A stretch of DNA of 64,000 nucleotides from Symsagittifera roscoffensis (GCF_963678635.1 NC_087062.1:24882177-24946176), one strand, 5' to 3'; counted from the first letter of the stretch, positions 34,463 through 47,114 are shown. The notes: generated by a model from the sequence alone, not told the origin. Translations and numbers: made by a program.

Positions 34463-34732
34463 CTTTGAATTGGAAAGCATCCACCGCGCTTAACAAAATT
34501 ATTCAATCTTAAAATGTACCACAAGTTTAACCATTTCGAAAACTATAAAAAAAAATTATTCGTAGCATTACCAATAAAAAATTGAAGCATGTCAACCATT
34601 TATATCCTAAAGCTGTTCTAGTTTAGAGTAGATTCTTACATTTTGCTCAATAAATACAAAATTCAAATATCCGTAACTTTTTTCACTCGTGTTGTGTCTT
34701 ATCAAAATTATAATCATTTTCTTGCTTTTCAG

Positions 34733-35120
34733 ATTAGCAGAAATGGTCACAAACAAAACTGGCTCGAAAGCTCAAGTCAACGAAAAAGCTCTGAAAATTG
34801 CCCTAAACTATCAATGGAAAGAATTCACTAGCTACCTTCAGCCAGGAGTTGAAAAGGATCAAGTGGAGTTTTCCAAATTGATGAATCAATTAAATAGTTT
34901 TATAGAAAATGAAACGTTTTTCTCGGGAGGCGAAATCGCAGAATGTGACCACATATTATTCGAATCCCTTCATCCATTTTATGCTCAAATGTCATTTGCA
35001 CAGAAACAGAAGTACGTGTCGTTATCGAGGTGGTTTGATCACATTCAGCATTTGAGGACAAAAACTAGCGAAAAGAGAGCTTCAAAGGAAATCGTGATTT
35101 CAGTGAATAATCTCTACTGA
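34733..35120 (+). CDS. EEF1E1: EEF1E1 / AIMP3 (p18), synthetase-complex scaffold, GST-C-like domain
   Basis: After the acceptor CTTTTCAG (34731-34732) the frame gives LAEM and then 124 more residues from ATG 34743 to the stop at 35118-35120. It matches the GST-C half of AIMP3: LMNQLNSFIENETFFSGG, then QKQKYVSLSRWFDHIQH (family: YLNVSRWFxHIQHYP). AIMP3 holds the methionyl-tRNA synthetase in the multisynthetase complex and has a role in DNA-damage signalling. Vertebrate AIMP3 is about 174 residues with an N-terminal thioredoxin-like part; here that part is missing. Either an upstream exon exists that I could not find, or the ATG at 34743 starts a shorter protein. The upstream gap to the UBE3B stop is 280 bp. 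ATTAAA at 35268. Confidence 0.85.
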
Positions 35121-35584
35121 ACAATTCCGAAACGCTTGAAAATCAGCAAATTCAATTTTCCATCTCACTCGAAAATATCTGTGCGATTATTGTAATTTTT
35201 TTGAAAAAAAGTTGGCCCAGCCTAAGCTACGTTTGTAAGTTATCAATCTTTTCATAGATTAAACTCAATTAAAGAATGTTTTATTTAGTGAAAGGCGGAG
35301 TAAGGCTTTTGCAAGGGAACAGAATATAAAAATGTTAGGTCGACTGAGCTCTTCTAAAAAAGACACTCTTTTGATCAAAAAAGGAGTGCAAAGTACTGAA
35401 AATAATACGCTCTCCTCAAAATTTGGAACTTCAAATCCTCAAGTAAAATTAGTACTAAAGTATGAAATTTTGGATGGCAAGGCCAAATTTTAAGGAAGAA
35501 AGGTGTTAGCTCTTTTCTTTTTTCCTAAGGCCTGCGTTGAATGTTTGTTCATACTTTGTTGAAATATCCGTCTTGATTGAAATT

Positions 35585-36020
35585 ATTAAGAGTCACTGAA
35601 CGTAGTGAGGACTTTTATTTAAGTCTTGGTGATTTTTTTGTTCTTATTTTTCAGGAAAAAACCTTCAAATGCTCCTATAACTACAGATCTGTATTCATAC
35701 ATTTTAATGCATTTATCAACGCAACTAGGTATATACGTGCAGTTTTTATGCAATTGAAGTTCATCTGCAAGAAGTGTGGTAAATTGGGCTCTCCCAATAC
35801 GAAAAAATGGCGCAAAAAATGTAAACGTCTTTTGTCGAATGTGAAGTTAAATTTATTAAGTTCCCAGCTGAATGAAAATTATCAAAGAAGTGTCAATCAT
35901 AAATTCGTCTTGAAATTCAAAGAGCAATAAGGCCATAATTTTTTAAACATAATCTTCAAAAGGTGAAATTTTTTCAACAAGTTTTTTTCTGTTACCTTGC
36001 GTTCATTGACTTTTTCCAAC
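35585..36020 (+). mobile_element. AAGAGTCGATGAACG MITE, diverged copy
   Basis: The left end TAAGAGTCACTGAACGTAG and right end GCGTTCATTGACTTTTTCC are inverted relatives of the family ends. The middle keeps 'aatcataaattcgtcttgaa'. It lies between EEF1E1 and TBCA. Confidence 0.55.
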
Positions 36021-36390
36021 TGTCTCTTGGCTATGTTTAAACGTTTGTGAACTCCTGGAAAACACTCAAGGCAAGCATTCTGCCATTTAAAGCAAGTGTG
36101 GTGAAATTAACCAAGGGTTTTTTGTTTCTGTGGTATCGTTTTGACCACAAAAAATTTAATAATCCTCAAATTATTGCTCTAAGGTCCAAAGCTTTGAAAT
36201 GGTCAGCTAGTCATTTTCAAACTATGTTAACCTGTTTGGAAAAGATTAAAGCATACTTATAATAATGTGTTGTCATAGACTTGAAAGGTTGAATAATCAG
36301 CTGTTCTCTGAATAAGATTTTTCCAACAGTACATTGACTATTGTGGCCATGTATGAATTTTTCAGATTGTAGTATTTGTACTGTACAAGT

Positions 36391-36591
36391 ATGGCCGACG
36401 GAGACACCTCAGCATGTGCACCTGCAGTGGACAAGGACCTGCTGAAGAGCATCAAGATAAAGAGTGGGGTGGTGAAGAGGGTGCACAAGGAGGGACAGTA
36501 CTACGTGAAGGAGGCGGAGAAGTTGAAGCAGAAGGTGGTGAAGATGAAAGAGGATGGTGCGGATGAGTACGATGTCCGCAAACAAGAGGAG
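36391..36591 (+). CDS. TBCA: TBCA tubulin-folding cofactor A, exon 1
   Basis: ATG at 36391 follows an acceptor-like TTTTTCAG (ending at 36365) and a 25-nt leader. The 67 residues include LKSIKIKSGVVKRVHKEGQY and EKLKQKVVKMKEDGADEYDV, the helix 1 and turn of cofactor A (family: IKIKTGVVKRL...EGENYDIKKQAE). The exon ends at donor GTAGGC (36592), phase 0. TBCA captures beta-tubulin after release from CCT and passes it to cofactors D/E. The protein totals 125 residues, slightly longer than the usual 108 because of an N-terminal extension (GDTSACAPAVDKD). Confidence 0.95.
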
Positions 36592-36705
36592 GTAGGCTAA
36601 ACTGCAAATTATAATTTTAAAAGGATTTACACACGGACTGTAAAAGTTTATCTGTTAGTATACAGGGCAGGCTCTACTATTCTCAGGGATCTATGAAGTT
36701 AATTT

Positions 36706-37420
36706 TAAGAGTAATGAACGCAGTGACAACTCTTTAGGTCTTGCTGATTTTTTGTTTGTTTTTCAAGAAAAAGTCTTAAAGTTTATTCAGGCTCAGTTTT
36801 TATTTTTCGCGGTTTGACTTGTGATTTCTTTTTAAGTTCAGTGCATTTCTGTTGTTTAAATGAAGGCGAACTCCACTATCGAGCAGCAAAATTGTAAAGG
36901 TCACGAAAAACGGAGGCACTTCGCATAGTGGTGAGGCGTTCACTTTGAGATCGTGTATTCGATCCCGCCATGGCAATGATAGTGCGTGAGGACTAGATCT
37001 CACTTTACCTCTAGCTTCAGGTCTACCACAGCATGACCGATTACGGCTGCAATAGTGGTACCACGTGAAAGATCTAGACGCAAAAAAAGAGCTTCGCTCA
37101 ACAAAATAACTGTCTGGAGTGTGGGGAAATAAGAGAAACGGACTATTCTTAGACAGGCTAGATAGCCTTTCATAGATCCTCTGCGAATCGCAGAAACCAC
37201 AATTGTGATCGACTTCCAATTTCGAAAATGGAAATCAATTATTTGCCCAGCGAAATAAAAGTTTTACCTATTGATCCAGTTTTTTCAAATTGGGTTAATT
37301 TTAACAAAGTGTCCATCATAAATTGTTCTACAAATCCGAAGAGCTTTAAGGCCATCTATTTTTTTCCTCGAAATTCAAAGGATTTTTTTTTTCAATTTCT
37401 TTACGTTCATTACTTTTTTC
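36706..37420 (+). mobile_element. AAGAGTCGATGAACG MITE with a tRNA-like insert, in the TBCA intron
   Basis: The left end AAGAGTAATGAACGCAGTGA and right end ACGTTCATTACTTTTT are inverted. Family landmarks flank an insert at about 36910-37205 that starts GGAGGCACTTCGCATAGTGG and has a B-box-like GTATTCGATCCCGCC. That insert looks like a SINE. It lies between the two TBCA exons. Confidence 0.6.
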
Positions 37421-37806
37421 GAACATACCTAAAAAAAAATAATGAATGGCAAGAGTTGGAAAACTTAGTCGTTGAATATGGAATAACAGTTCAAGTATTG
37501 AGGTTAGGTGAATCAAATTTCTGTTAGTCGAAAATCTCGATTATGGCACAAACAATTTCAAGGCGAGGCATAATTTCATGAAGAATATAAGTTCTAATTC
37601 TAATGCACGTTTTTCTTAGAATGCTTTTTGATCAAATCGCAAAATTTGAATATTAGAAATTGAACGAAGCTTCAACATTTACTGCATTTGAAAATTTTTG
37701 ATAGCTAGTTTCCGAAAAGACGATTAAACAAACAAATAAGTGTTTCATTCACTTACTTTTTTTACGAGCTGTTGATAGACTTTCTGAATCTTGGTCAGTG
37801 TTCTAG

Positions 37807-37983
37807 GTAGCCCAAGAATCCGAGTCAATGATCCCCGACTCAGAGAGGAGACTAAAAGTAGCAATTGAAGACCTGAAGAATGTGTTATCTGGAGTGAGTG
37901 ACTCAGACACGGCCACAAGGGAAACTAGCGAGTACAAAACTGCAATTGAAGTGCTAGACGCAGCCACACAAAGCGCCTCATAA
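37807..37983 (+). CDS. TBCA: TBCA exon 2
   Basis: It starts after the acceptor TTCTAG. Residues VAQESESMIPDSERRLKVAI match the family's ESxMMIPDxxRRLxAA, followed by the last helix SEYKTAIEVLDAA. The stop is at 37981-37983. The intron is 1215 bp. AATAAA at 38244 is a likely poly(A) signal. Confidence 0.95.
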   Translation, partial: VAQESESMIPDSERRLKVAIEDLKNVLSGVSDSDTATRETSEYKTAIEVLDAATQSAS

Positions 37984-38701
37984 TCAAACAAACTAAAAAC
38001 TTAATCGACCAGTGAACGTTTAATTGATTTTCGAGCTGCCCAAATTTCGTAAATAATTGTTTAATAGCAAAAGAGTTGGATGCGTTAGTACCTAAAAAAA
38101 TGTATATGCAAAATGAAATTTAGAAGAAAAATGATAAGTTTGTAAAATTATGGATAAAACTTTTTCATTTGGGTTGCTTAAGATTGAATTGGAGGCTAAT
38201 TAATTTTCATCTTAAATCCAATGCCTTTTAAAATGACTGTAAAAATAAACTATGGAAAATGAATTGATTGTTTGAAGCTGCTATAGAAAATAGAACTACA
38301 TGCTGTGTGAATAGTGAATAATCGTGTAAAGTGTTTTTTTTTTTGCTACATTCAGTCAGTATGTTGTAAACTGATATGTGTCATTCATGTACAGTTCATA
38401 AATTTGCATATCAGTTTTGGCCAGTGATTTTAGTGCTCAGGATTAGTTCCAAAAGCTGAGTAGTGAAGTTTATTCTTTAAAGCTCGAAATTTCGGGGAAA
38501 ATTTTTTGTCCTTGAGTTAATTGACGTATCCAGCCGGCAATATTTGTTATTTTTTTTCTTTAAAATTCATCTTAAAAAGTCTCCTTTCGGCATTTTTATT
38601 AGTCTCCTCTCTTTCTTGGACACTTTTTGAATTGTCAGTTGACTTTTTTAAAATTGCGAGCGTAAATGCATTAGTAGGAAACTTCTTTCTTTCTAACAAC
38701 C

Positions 38702-38985
38702 TGACTCGCAAATAAAAGTGTTTTGTCCACTTAAATAGAAATTTCACTAGCATAGCATCTGTTCTTTGCTTTATTTGTGGCTAGTGTTTGTGGTTTATTA
38801 AGCGTCCTTGGCTGAGTGGTTAGTGTGTGAGACTCAATCTCTAAGTCGCAGGTTCGAATCCGAGCAGCCGACATTTTATTTATCTATTATTTTAGTTATA
38901 CTTCTATCGCACTTAATAGAGGTGCTTTTTTCGCGTTCTCGCTTGTGTTTGCGAAGCGCAGCTCCGCCCCTGCGTAAAGGTATAC
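38702..38985 (+). repeat. tRNA-derived SINE-like repeat, family 1, better-preserved copy
   Basis: A tRNA-like core at about 38805-38872 has A box TGGCTGAGTGG and a perfect B box GGTTCGAATCC, with a 5' TCGCAAATAAAAGTGTTTTG and a 3' tail TTTGCGAAGCGCAGCTCCGC. The T-stem does not pair fully and the anticodon arm is irregular, so I call a SINE rather than a tRNA gene. Confidence 0.65.
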
Positions 38986-38989
38986 AAGC

Positions 38990-41670
38990 GTTTTATACTG
39001 GGCGACATTGAAAAGGCTTTATATAAGGAACTAAGTGTTGTCCTAGTGAAATTATTTTGCTGGTGACTAGCCAAGTGCATGTATCTTTTGGTAACCCTGT
39101 CAACATTTCAAATACCAAACCTATATTAATATACACATTCCAAGAAAATGGTACACTTTTCAAAAAAATGTTTTCAGTGAAAATATCAATCAAATGGGAA
39201 AAAAACAACTGGTCGGTTGCTGTGCAAGTAGCAGAAAAACCAGAATGAACGTTTTGTTTGTCGAAAAAAGGACGAACCATTTCCAAGCCTAAAAAATGTT
39301 ACGTTTCAAGCTAGTTTTTTCTCGGATGGGAGTGTTTTTGAGCTTTTTAACCTTGATTGGTTCACAGCACATGTGTTAATTTGGTTTATTTGTTTTCGGC
39401 TCCACCTGAGTTTTATTTGTGATACCTGATTGTGCTGAAAAACGACACCACAAAAAAAATTTCAGGCGAGTACAGCAAAAGTAAGATCACGAAAAAAGAG
39501 ATTAACTCTAGTTTCGAAAGTAGTTTTTAATGTTCAGTTTTTCCAGCGGAACTAAAAATTTACCTATTGATCCAGTTTTCTCAACTTAGGTTAATTTTAT
39601 TTAAAAAAGCACCAATCGTAATTTGTTTCTCACTTATTTTGTTTAGCCAGACTTTTCGGAGCTAGTATTTTTTCACTTCTTATTTCGGTGGCAATGTCCT
39701 CGGTCAAGACAAGATCAAGTCATGCGAATGAATGAGCTGCGAATACTTGGTTGCACGAAACAGGGAAATATTTGGTGCGCTTTTGCGAAATTTTTCGAAA
39801 TATGGAGTTAATTGTTCCAAAAAAAACAAATTATACTTTTCTCAAAAAATTTCATCAAGGGAATTTTAAAATTGTGCTAGGCTTTGATGTACTTTTGCCC
39901 AAATTTTATAACACTAGAGAACAACTGAGCGCAAAGTTTTGGTCAAAAGCTACCCGGAAACAGTTTTTTTTTATTTCATGCAACGACTCCTTGTTAAATT
40001 TGAATGAATTGAACGCCATCAGCTCATGGTGATTTAAAACCTTAGGAGATTGAAAAACCCGATGACGCAGTTGGTTTTTATGAGTCGGCGAAACAAACCA
40101 TTTTTCCCTTTGGGCATTTTTTTGCAATAAAGAGTTAAACTTGTAATATTATTTTGATCAAACTATGTGAATAAATCCCAACAAATTGAACTGTAAAAAA
40201 CACAATTTAAAAGTTTAGTTGCCATTTACATAAAACACTAATTGAAAAGAGCTGATATTGACGGTGGAACATCCACGTATTTTTTTTCAAAATCGCAAAG
40301 ATAGTGAACTTATCGACTCAAAGTATTCTATGAACAATAATCTTGGCATACATCTCATGTAATATTCTCTAAACATAAAAATGTCCAGTGATTTTAAAAT
40401 TGTATCACCCAACAAGAATTACTAATGTGTACTTATGAAAATTAAGTTTGTCCCATCTACCTTCTCCTCCCTCCCACAAAACTAAAATGCTGCGAGAACG
40501 TTTCAAAAATGTTGTTACGGATTCCGCAAGTTTGCCTGTTTTTAGTTTGATTTTGAGCGATACTGTTTTAGCTAGTTATTCGTGGAATCCCGTGCAGTAA
40601 AGAAGATCAAAGAACTGGAAAAAAAATTGCATTTTTTTGGGTGACTGATTGAAACAACTTCTATTTCTTGCACAGCAACCACTTATTCCTGTTACTAGTA
40701 TATTTCTGTGAAAAATTTAGAAATTAATATTTTATCTTTCTTTTCTAAGTATTCTATGATGTCAATTAACAGGTTTTCGAAACGGTACAAAATTTCTATA
40801 AAAACTCCAATGCTCGATCGCAGCTGATTATATAATTACTGCTCTATTATTTTGGTTGGCGCTTGATCTGACTTGTTTTAGATCTCGTGTAGTTTGATAG
40901 TTAGAGAACAAAAACTCTGTGATGAGACTCCAGGTAGGCATTTAACTTTAACTTTAACTTTCAGATTGATATTCCAAATAAAGTAATGTTTTTCACGATT
41001 TTCTGCATCAATACTGTCAGATGATTGGTTTTTAATGGAGCCCCATAAAATCCTTTACAGCTCCAAATGATTATAAAATCAATTTTTCTGGTACCCTAAA
41101 CTTTGGATCGTGGGACGAGAATTTCGAAAGAGATTTTCTCACCTCGATCAGAAAGGCGCTGAAAAAAATCGTCACCCTCGTTTAATTTTCCCAAAAACCC
41201 TTTTCAAAAAATTCAAGAGGTTAATGCCTCAAAAGAAAAACACTTTTTTGTTACTGGAGATTGATGCTTTACGAGCTTATCCAAATAATCACAAAACTTC
41301 AATTTACGTCTAAACTAGGCTGTGAAGCTGAGTGAATTGACTAAAGTTGCCCTCAGTTCAAAGTCGGTGATGCGATGTGGGCGGAAATACTCGCCTTCAA
41401 ATGCCTCTGATTTAAGTATATCTAAAACTGCTCCCTCAAAGGTTGAAAAGAATTTTGTGTAATGATTACGCTCGTATAAAAATTAACTATGAGGACCAAA
41501 TATGTTTGAAATAGATCAATTAGTTCATGTGCCATTTTTGATGACAATGTGTACAATAAGCAAAATTTGGAGGTAGAAGAAAATGAGGCAACGCTTTCAT
41601 CAAACTTCGAAAAACAGTTAATTCAGCAATTGATTAAACTGACAAGTATGTACTGGTCTAAATGAAAATA
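38990..41670. other. Intergenic, no gene supported
   Basis: AT-rich. Holds a decayed AAGAGTCGATGAACG-type MITE at about 39440-39660 and a short repeated phrase GGTTGCTGTGCAAGTAGCA at 39215-39233, which recurs at 42190 and, inverted, near 8975. Short open frames here have no recognisable domain. Confidence 0.5.
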
Positions 41671-41680
41671 TCCAACGAAA

Positions 41681-43947
41681 TCATGGAATCGGATGCTTCT
41701 TCTTGGGACTTCCGCTGTCCTTCCTGTTTTTCCAGAGATACCCATTCCTCTTCAGAATTATGGGTTCAGCAAAGTTTGAGGGTTGGTTCTTGGGTGGTGA
41801 CATGCCATAATCAATGTATTCCAGATTACCATTGAAGTCTTTGTCTGAAAAACAAAAGAAAATCGTAGTTTGTTTTCATCATCGTGTTGTAATACTTGAA
41901 TGTTTTCAATGCCATCCTTTCTAGCGCAAGAAAGCATTTCATTTTTTTGTAAAATGCTATATATTTTTTTTAAAATAACAAGTGAGGTCTGCATTGCCGT
42001 TTGTTTGGTCTCCATTGCCACTCAAGATATCTACCCTTAATTTTTTTACATAATTTTTTGGTGGGCGCCTAAGATTTTCTGAAAGCAGAGTGTGTCACAA
42101 TAAAAGTCGTTGTTGTGTCACCTATATGGTTCTAGGAATCACTGCAAAAATACAAAAAACTAAGTAAAACAAAAAAAAACTGAGTAAACGGTTGCTGTGC
42201 AATTAGCACAGAACGTTCCAACGACATGACATATATCAGAAGAAAAAAATCTTTTTTTTTTCGATTTGTTTTTTTTGTGCATGGTTTGTTGATAATAAAT
42301 GAGTCATATTTGTAAATTGTAAATAACAACCAAAACTTAGAACAAATCATGATTTTTGCAATTTTTGAAACTTTTATTGCCACGGAAGCGCTAAATGAAG
42401 TTTCGAAAAACTAGTTTTTGCATCTTTAGTATTATTTTTTGTACTATTATGACTTCTATAAAAGTGTAATTAATAGCCAAAGATAGCTCGAAATTAGAAA
42501 AAAAAAAGCAAAGGTTTGAAACCAAGAGTTTTTTTAAGAAAAAAAATCATGAAAATTGTTAATGTCAATCAATTCCGGACAGAAATGGCTTTAAAATGAT
42601 ATAAAACACGGCTCAATCTTCTGATGATTATTTGTAATACCTGATTTTGCGTGGAAAATCATATCTAAAAAATTTGAAACTCACCCTAAGTTGGGTGGTC
42701 GGATTAAAAACGCGGATTTATACCCGTTTCTTAAAACATGATATAGTGGCAAAATCAGAGGAGGGCAAGAAATGAAACAAAATTACTTTATACAGATAGT
42801 ATTGTCTCAGAGATTGTCTATGAAGCAAAAAATTAAATCCATTTTTTCACTACTGACAGAATTTAGGAAACTTTTAATAAATCTGGAATCACGAGTGAAA
42901 GTGTTTATTATGAATTATTACTGTTTCTAACGATCTTTTTTATAGAAACGGAAGATAAAAACTTATAACAAATGATAAGAAAACTTTCTAAAGCGTCGCC
43001 TATTTTCTGTCTGCACCGCAAGCGACTCTTTGAACAACCAAAGAGTCCGCCATAAAAACCATAGTTCTTTTTTCGGAAGCGCCATTTTATGGACAAAGTT
43101 AGAGGGGGAGACATTATGTTAATCTTCTCAAAATTTTGCTAGAGTCGCAGGCAAAAAGACAGATTTTCGATATTTTTCTTATTTGTTATATATATTTTTT
43201 GTCTTATTTGAGAAAATTATCAGAGAGAGCAGAAAGGTTTGACTTTAGCAGCGTCTCTTTGAGTTTTTCGCCAACGAAAGTTTTGAAAAAAGTCCAACAC
43301 CGCTAAAAATTGGCGCGGTTACACCTTTTTTTAAAAAAAATATTTTAAGGCGAGAGTGATTCGTTTTTATCACTAAAATTGGTGGACTAATGCCATTTTC
43401 GAATCTAGGGCCATTTTTCAGGCAGAACCAATTTTATTGAAAACTAAGTGCGACAAATTGTTTTTTGTGGCCATGGAAACACGAACAAGACAAAAAAATC
43501 AGTAATTTTTCTTCGACGCAAACAGTTATAGGTTTAATGGGAAAATTTTTCAGGCCCGCGCTTTCCAGCATGGGAAAAGGCTATGTATTCAGCTGTTTTT
43601 TTTTCATGCAATATTTGTTTCTCAAAAAAGATCGTAAAAAATTGAGTAATAACTCAATAAAACAAACTGACAACCAGGAAAAATTTTTGACTCATATTTG
43701 ATTCATGATTTGAGGCTATTTTAGATAAAAAATTTTTATCATTCTGGGCCGCGACTTTCTTATTTTTTTGGATTTGTTGATGTGTTTGATCCAATTTTGT
43801 TTTAAATGTGAATTTTTTCTTTTTCCGCAAATAGTGGGTATGACCGAAAAGATCTTTTAATAAGCAAATTTACTTACCTCTTTTTGAAATAGTTCTCGCA
43901 AATAGCAGGATTAAAATCAAAGCTTCTAGGGTGCTGTTCGTGTTCAT
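41681..43947 (-). CDS. Two-exon gene for a 77-residue secreted peptide or small protein
   Basis: On the - strand, exon 1 is 43947-43878: ATG, then a leader with LEALILILLFARTISKR, ending at a perfect donor GTAAGT in phase 1. Exon 2 is 41844-41681, after a polypyrimidine acceptor TTTTGTTTTTCAG. Joining gives an Asp codon and then KDFNGNLEYIDYGMS, ending in SPKKKHPIP and a TGA stop. The phase match, strong splice sites and signal peptide support a real gene. It has a KR pair after the leader and another near residue 55, as in prohormones. DKDFNGNLEYID also resembles half an EF-hand loop, but a single one without its helices. The intron is 2033 bp; an extra internal exon cannot be excluded. Not a family I recognise. 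Confidence 0.5.
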
Positions 43948-43949
43948 AG

Positions 43950-45244
43950 TTTGTATGATCTGGTCATAGAACCAAAAAAAAAATAGTTCAAATTAGCGAG
44001 AATCTACACTAGTTGGCCTGATTCTTTGACAGGTGGGGAAATAACTGATTGTGAAGGGCTCTCACAGAAACACGTCGACATAACTTAGTTGCTTAATTGT
44101 GGGAAAATGCGTCATTCAAGGGGACATTTACCCACTGTTCTTAGCTGAAGTGACACAAATACGACTGGACACTTTTTCGCGAATTGGAATTGATATCTTT
44201 GATCGATAGATTGAAAGCACTTTCTTATCGCGGACAGCAAGCGGAAAATTTTCATTTTATACTCGTCAGTTTAGCAGACAACACGCAAATATTATTGACT
44301 GAAAAATATCAACGAATCACGATCCGCGGTTGTAAAATATTCGGACAAAACTGGTTTCTTATTTACTTATTTTATACTAAAATTTAACAAAAATTAAAAG
44401 GATTGAGATAAATTTTGCAAAGTTTTATGAACAAACCAAGTTGCTTTCCAGGAATTGATATGGCTGAAATCGTATCGCACAAAAGCTAGAATTATACACA
44501 AAAGTTGTCTGTTCACTGTCCTTATCTGCTTACTTATTTGTCTGCTCATTATTGCATTAATGTGTAGCCGTAAAATTTGTTTTCAGATCAAAGAAAGTAT
44601 GCCGTCTGTTATTTTTTAGCGAAAGCGCCGAACCAACGCAAATTCAGCTCAGGTGTTTTTGTGGTCATTGATTAAAAGCTATTGGCTTAACAAATTTGTT
44701 AAGAGTAGTTGTTTAAGAGTAGTTAATTTTTTTAAATATAACCTGCCATGTACTTCTGAGAAAAGTTCAACAAAAAATGAAGTCCGGAAATCAATGTCTC
44801 TGAACTATTTCTAAATGGGTTTTTTCTTTTTTATTCAGACCAAATTTGTTTAGAAGCCAATCATCACTAAATTGAATGCATTGTCAGCACAAAACAACAT
44901 AGTTCTCGAAACTTTTATAACAAACAATCACATTTTAATCAATCTAATTCTTTTATCAGTACAATTAATGCGGGGCCTCGAAAAGTTGACGACACGCTAA
45001 TTATACGAGCGTCAATAACTGAATTTAGACCATACATTTTTGTTAACTTAGACGATAAATGCGCCAACAAAAAATTTAGTTTAGAATGAACTTATGCAAA
45101 AACAAACAAGACTGCTGGTATCAAGGCAAATCCCTGAATGATTTTAAAGCGAAGTGTTTGTTTTAAAAAAACAGACGAAGTTTTAAAAAAAAATAAAACT
45201 TCAAAAAACTAACTCGAGGTTTTTTTTTGACAATCATCCCCTCG
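43950..45244. other. Intergenic, no gene supported
   Basis: AT-rich; nothing recognised. It may contain the promoter of the - strand gene next to 43947. Confidence 0.4.
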
Positions 45245-45252
45245 CTGGCTAT

Positions 45253-47114
45253 TAGGAAGGTGCGGATTTACTTACTAGTAAGTAAGTTACTAGTAAAAAA
45301 AACTAGTAACTTACTAGTAAGTAAAATAGGGTAATTACTAGTAAGTAAGTTAAACCAAAATGATATTTAGGAATGAAATGAGGCTCAAGTATAATGAGCG
45401 TGAGTTTTCACACCTCATGAAAATTGCCTAACGCGCGTGACCAATCAGTCTGCGAACTGTATGTAAATGCAACGCGATCAATAACGAAGGCTGCGCTGAT
45501 TGGCTGATACGGTACACTTTTGCATTTAATTTCACGCGCTTATCCGTTTCAGCTAGTTTTGTTTAAATTTTCTCATTGAAATGAAGTACGAAATCACATC
45601 ATATCTCAAAGATAAAACCACAGATGGTTACGGCTACTGCAGGACATGTGAGCAACGGACTTTTTGGGGCCGACAGATGCTCGAAAGTCACAAACGCGGG
45701 GGCAAATGCAATAGCCAGAATTATGCCGAGAAACAGATGTTCACCGACTTGAAAATGGTATCAGTTTCGCGCGCTACGCCCTCTCCACATATTATGACAA
45801 CTGAAACGGTGGCAGTACAAAAAACTATCAAAATCAATAACCAAGCTACAAGTGAGCGCAGAACAGAGCAATGGATCGACAAACTATGTCTCAACGAAAA
45901 AGATAAATGCGACAAAGCATTAGCTTATTTTTCCTACAGAACTGGCGTTTCTTTTCGCATTATTGGCAGCTCATCGTTCCGGAAGTTTATAAAGACTCTC
46001 CGGCCAAGTTATGAAATGGTCATGCCGACCCAGAGAGCGCTCAGCGAGGGTTTATTAGAATCTACTTATCTAACAATTAAAACAACAGTTGACGATTTTT
46101 TGTCGGGTTGTAAATTCAGTTTTCACAGATGGCTGGTCCAACATCCGAAACGAACACTCGGTTAACTTTATAATCCTTGTTCCAAACAAGAAAACGTTCT
46201 ATTATAAATCAGTGGACATCCGTACGATTGGTCAAACAGACGAGTTCATCAGCTATGTCAGCGACAAATTTTTCTGGGTGAAAATTCAAAGTCTGAAAGC
46301 AATACTGAAGAAACCTAGCGAGATGATTGGTCTCTTCGAGTCTGACATGACTGACTTATCTTCTGTCTATTCTACTTTTTATTACCTTTTCCAGTCATAT
46401 CGAGCTCTTCCTAGCCCTGATAATGAAGTTCCATATAACACCATGGTGGAAAAAAGGTGGAACGTTATGCATACGTCATGTATGGGCGTTGCGCATATTC
46501 TGAGTCCAAAAAACTGCAATTATGACGAAAATATGGTAGGAACTGATCGTGTAGACTCAATTTTTCAGCTTCGAGCTTATGTTGCAAAATATTTCGAGCA
46601 ACCCAAAGAAGTTGAAGGGTGCAACAACCAGATTACAGGTTTTATCGCTTTTTTTTTTGCTCTGATGACTGATAATCGAAAACCTGAGTATTTATCAATG
46701 AAACCACTTCATTTTTGGTCAAAACAATTACGGCAAACATTTATTTCCTCTTCTATCGAAAGTTGCCCTAAGGGTGCTTAGTATTCCTACGTCGAGTGCG
46801 GCTAGCGAACGAGTCTGGAGTATTTTCTCTTTCATTCATTCAAAAAATCGTAATCGACTTTCAGTCGAAAGAGCAGATAAACTTGTTTTTATATACTGCA
46901 ACGCTGCTTTGCTTGATAATACTGATAGTATTAATTATTTCGCGGATTTTGAGTTTGTGTAAAATAAATAGTCTTCAAACTTTGTAGTTTTCAAGCAGAC
47001 TTTGAGATTTTGAAACTTACTAGCAAGTGAAGTAACTTACTAGCAAAAAAAGTGGTAACTTACTAGTAAGTTAATTGTAAACGAATTCTACTTACTAGTA
47101 ACTGCACAACCCTA
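45253..47114 (+). mobile_element. hAT transposon, complete ends, decayed transposase
   Basis: 1862 bp with a perfect 8-bp TSD CTGGCTAT (45245-45252, 47115-47122). The TIRs are TAGGAAGGTGCGG and the inverse of GCACAACCCTA, a hAT pattern. Each end carries several copies of a subterminal motif ACTTACTAGTAAG, probable transposase sites. The coding part spans three frames: 45581-46165 has a zinc-finger-like Cys/His cluster (YCRTCEQ...HKRGGKC); about 46110-46781 includes FTDGW; 46774-46962 has the C-terminal dimerisation block (SAASERVWSIFSF, RNRLSVERADKLV). Frameshifts and a shorter-than-usual middle indicate an internal loss, so the copy is not autonomous. Confidence 0.92.

Noticed and set aside
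36800-37219. 139-residue - strand frame in the TBCA intron
   Set aside because: Lies across the MITE and its tRNA-like insert; no protein similarity seen.
38805-38872. Possible tRNA gene
   Set aside because: Good A and B boxes, but T-stem and anticodon arm do not fold; flanks repeat elsewhere, so it is a SINE-like repeat.
39057-39248. 63-residue + strand frame
   Set aside because: Its end lies in a short phrase repeated elsewhere in the window; no splice context or known domain.
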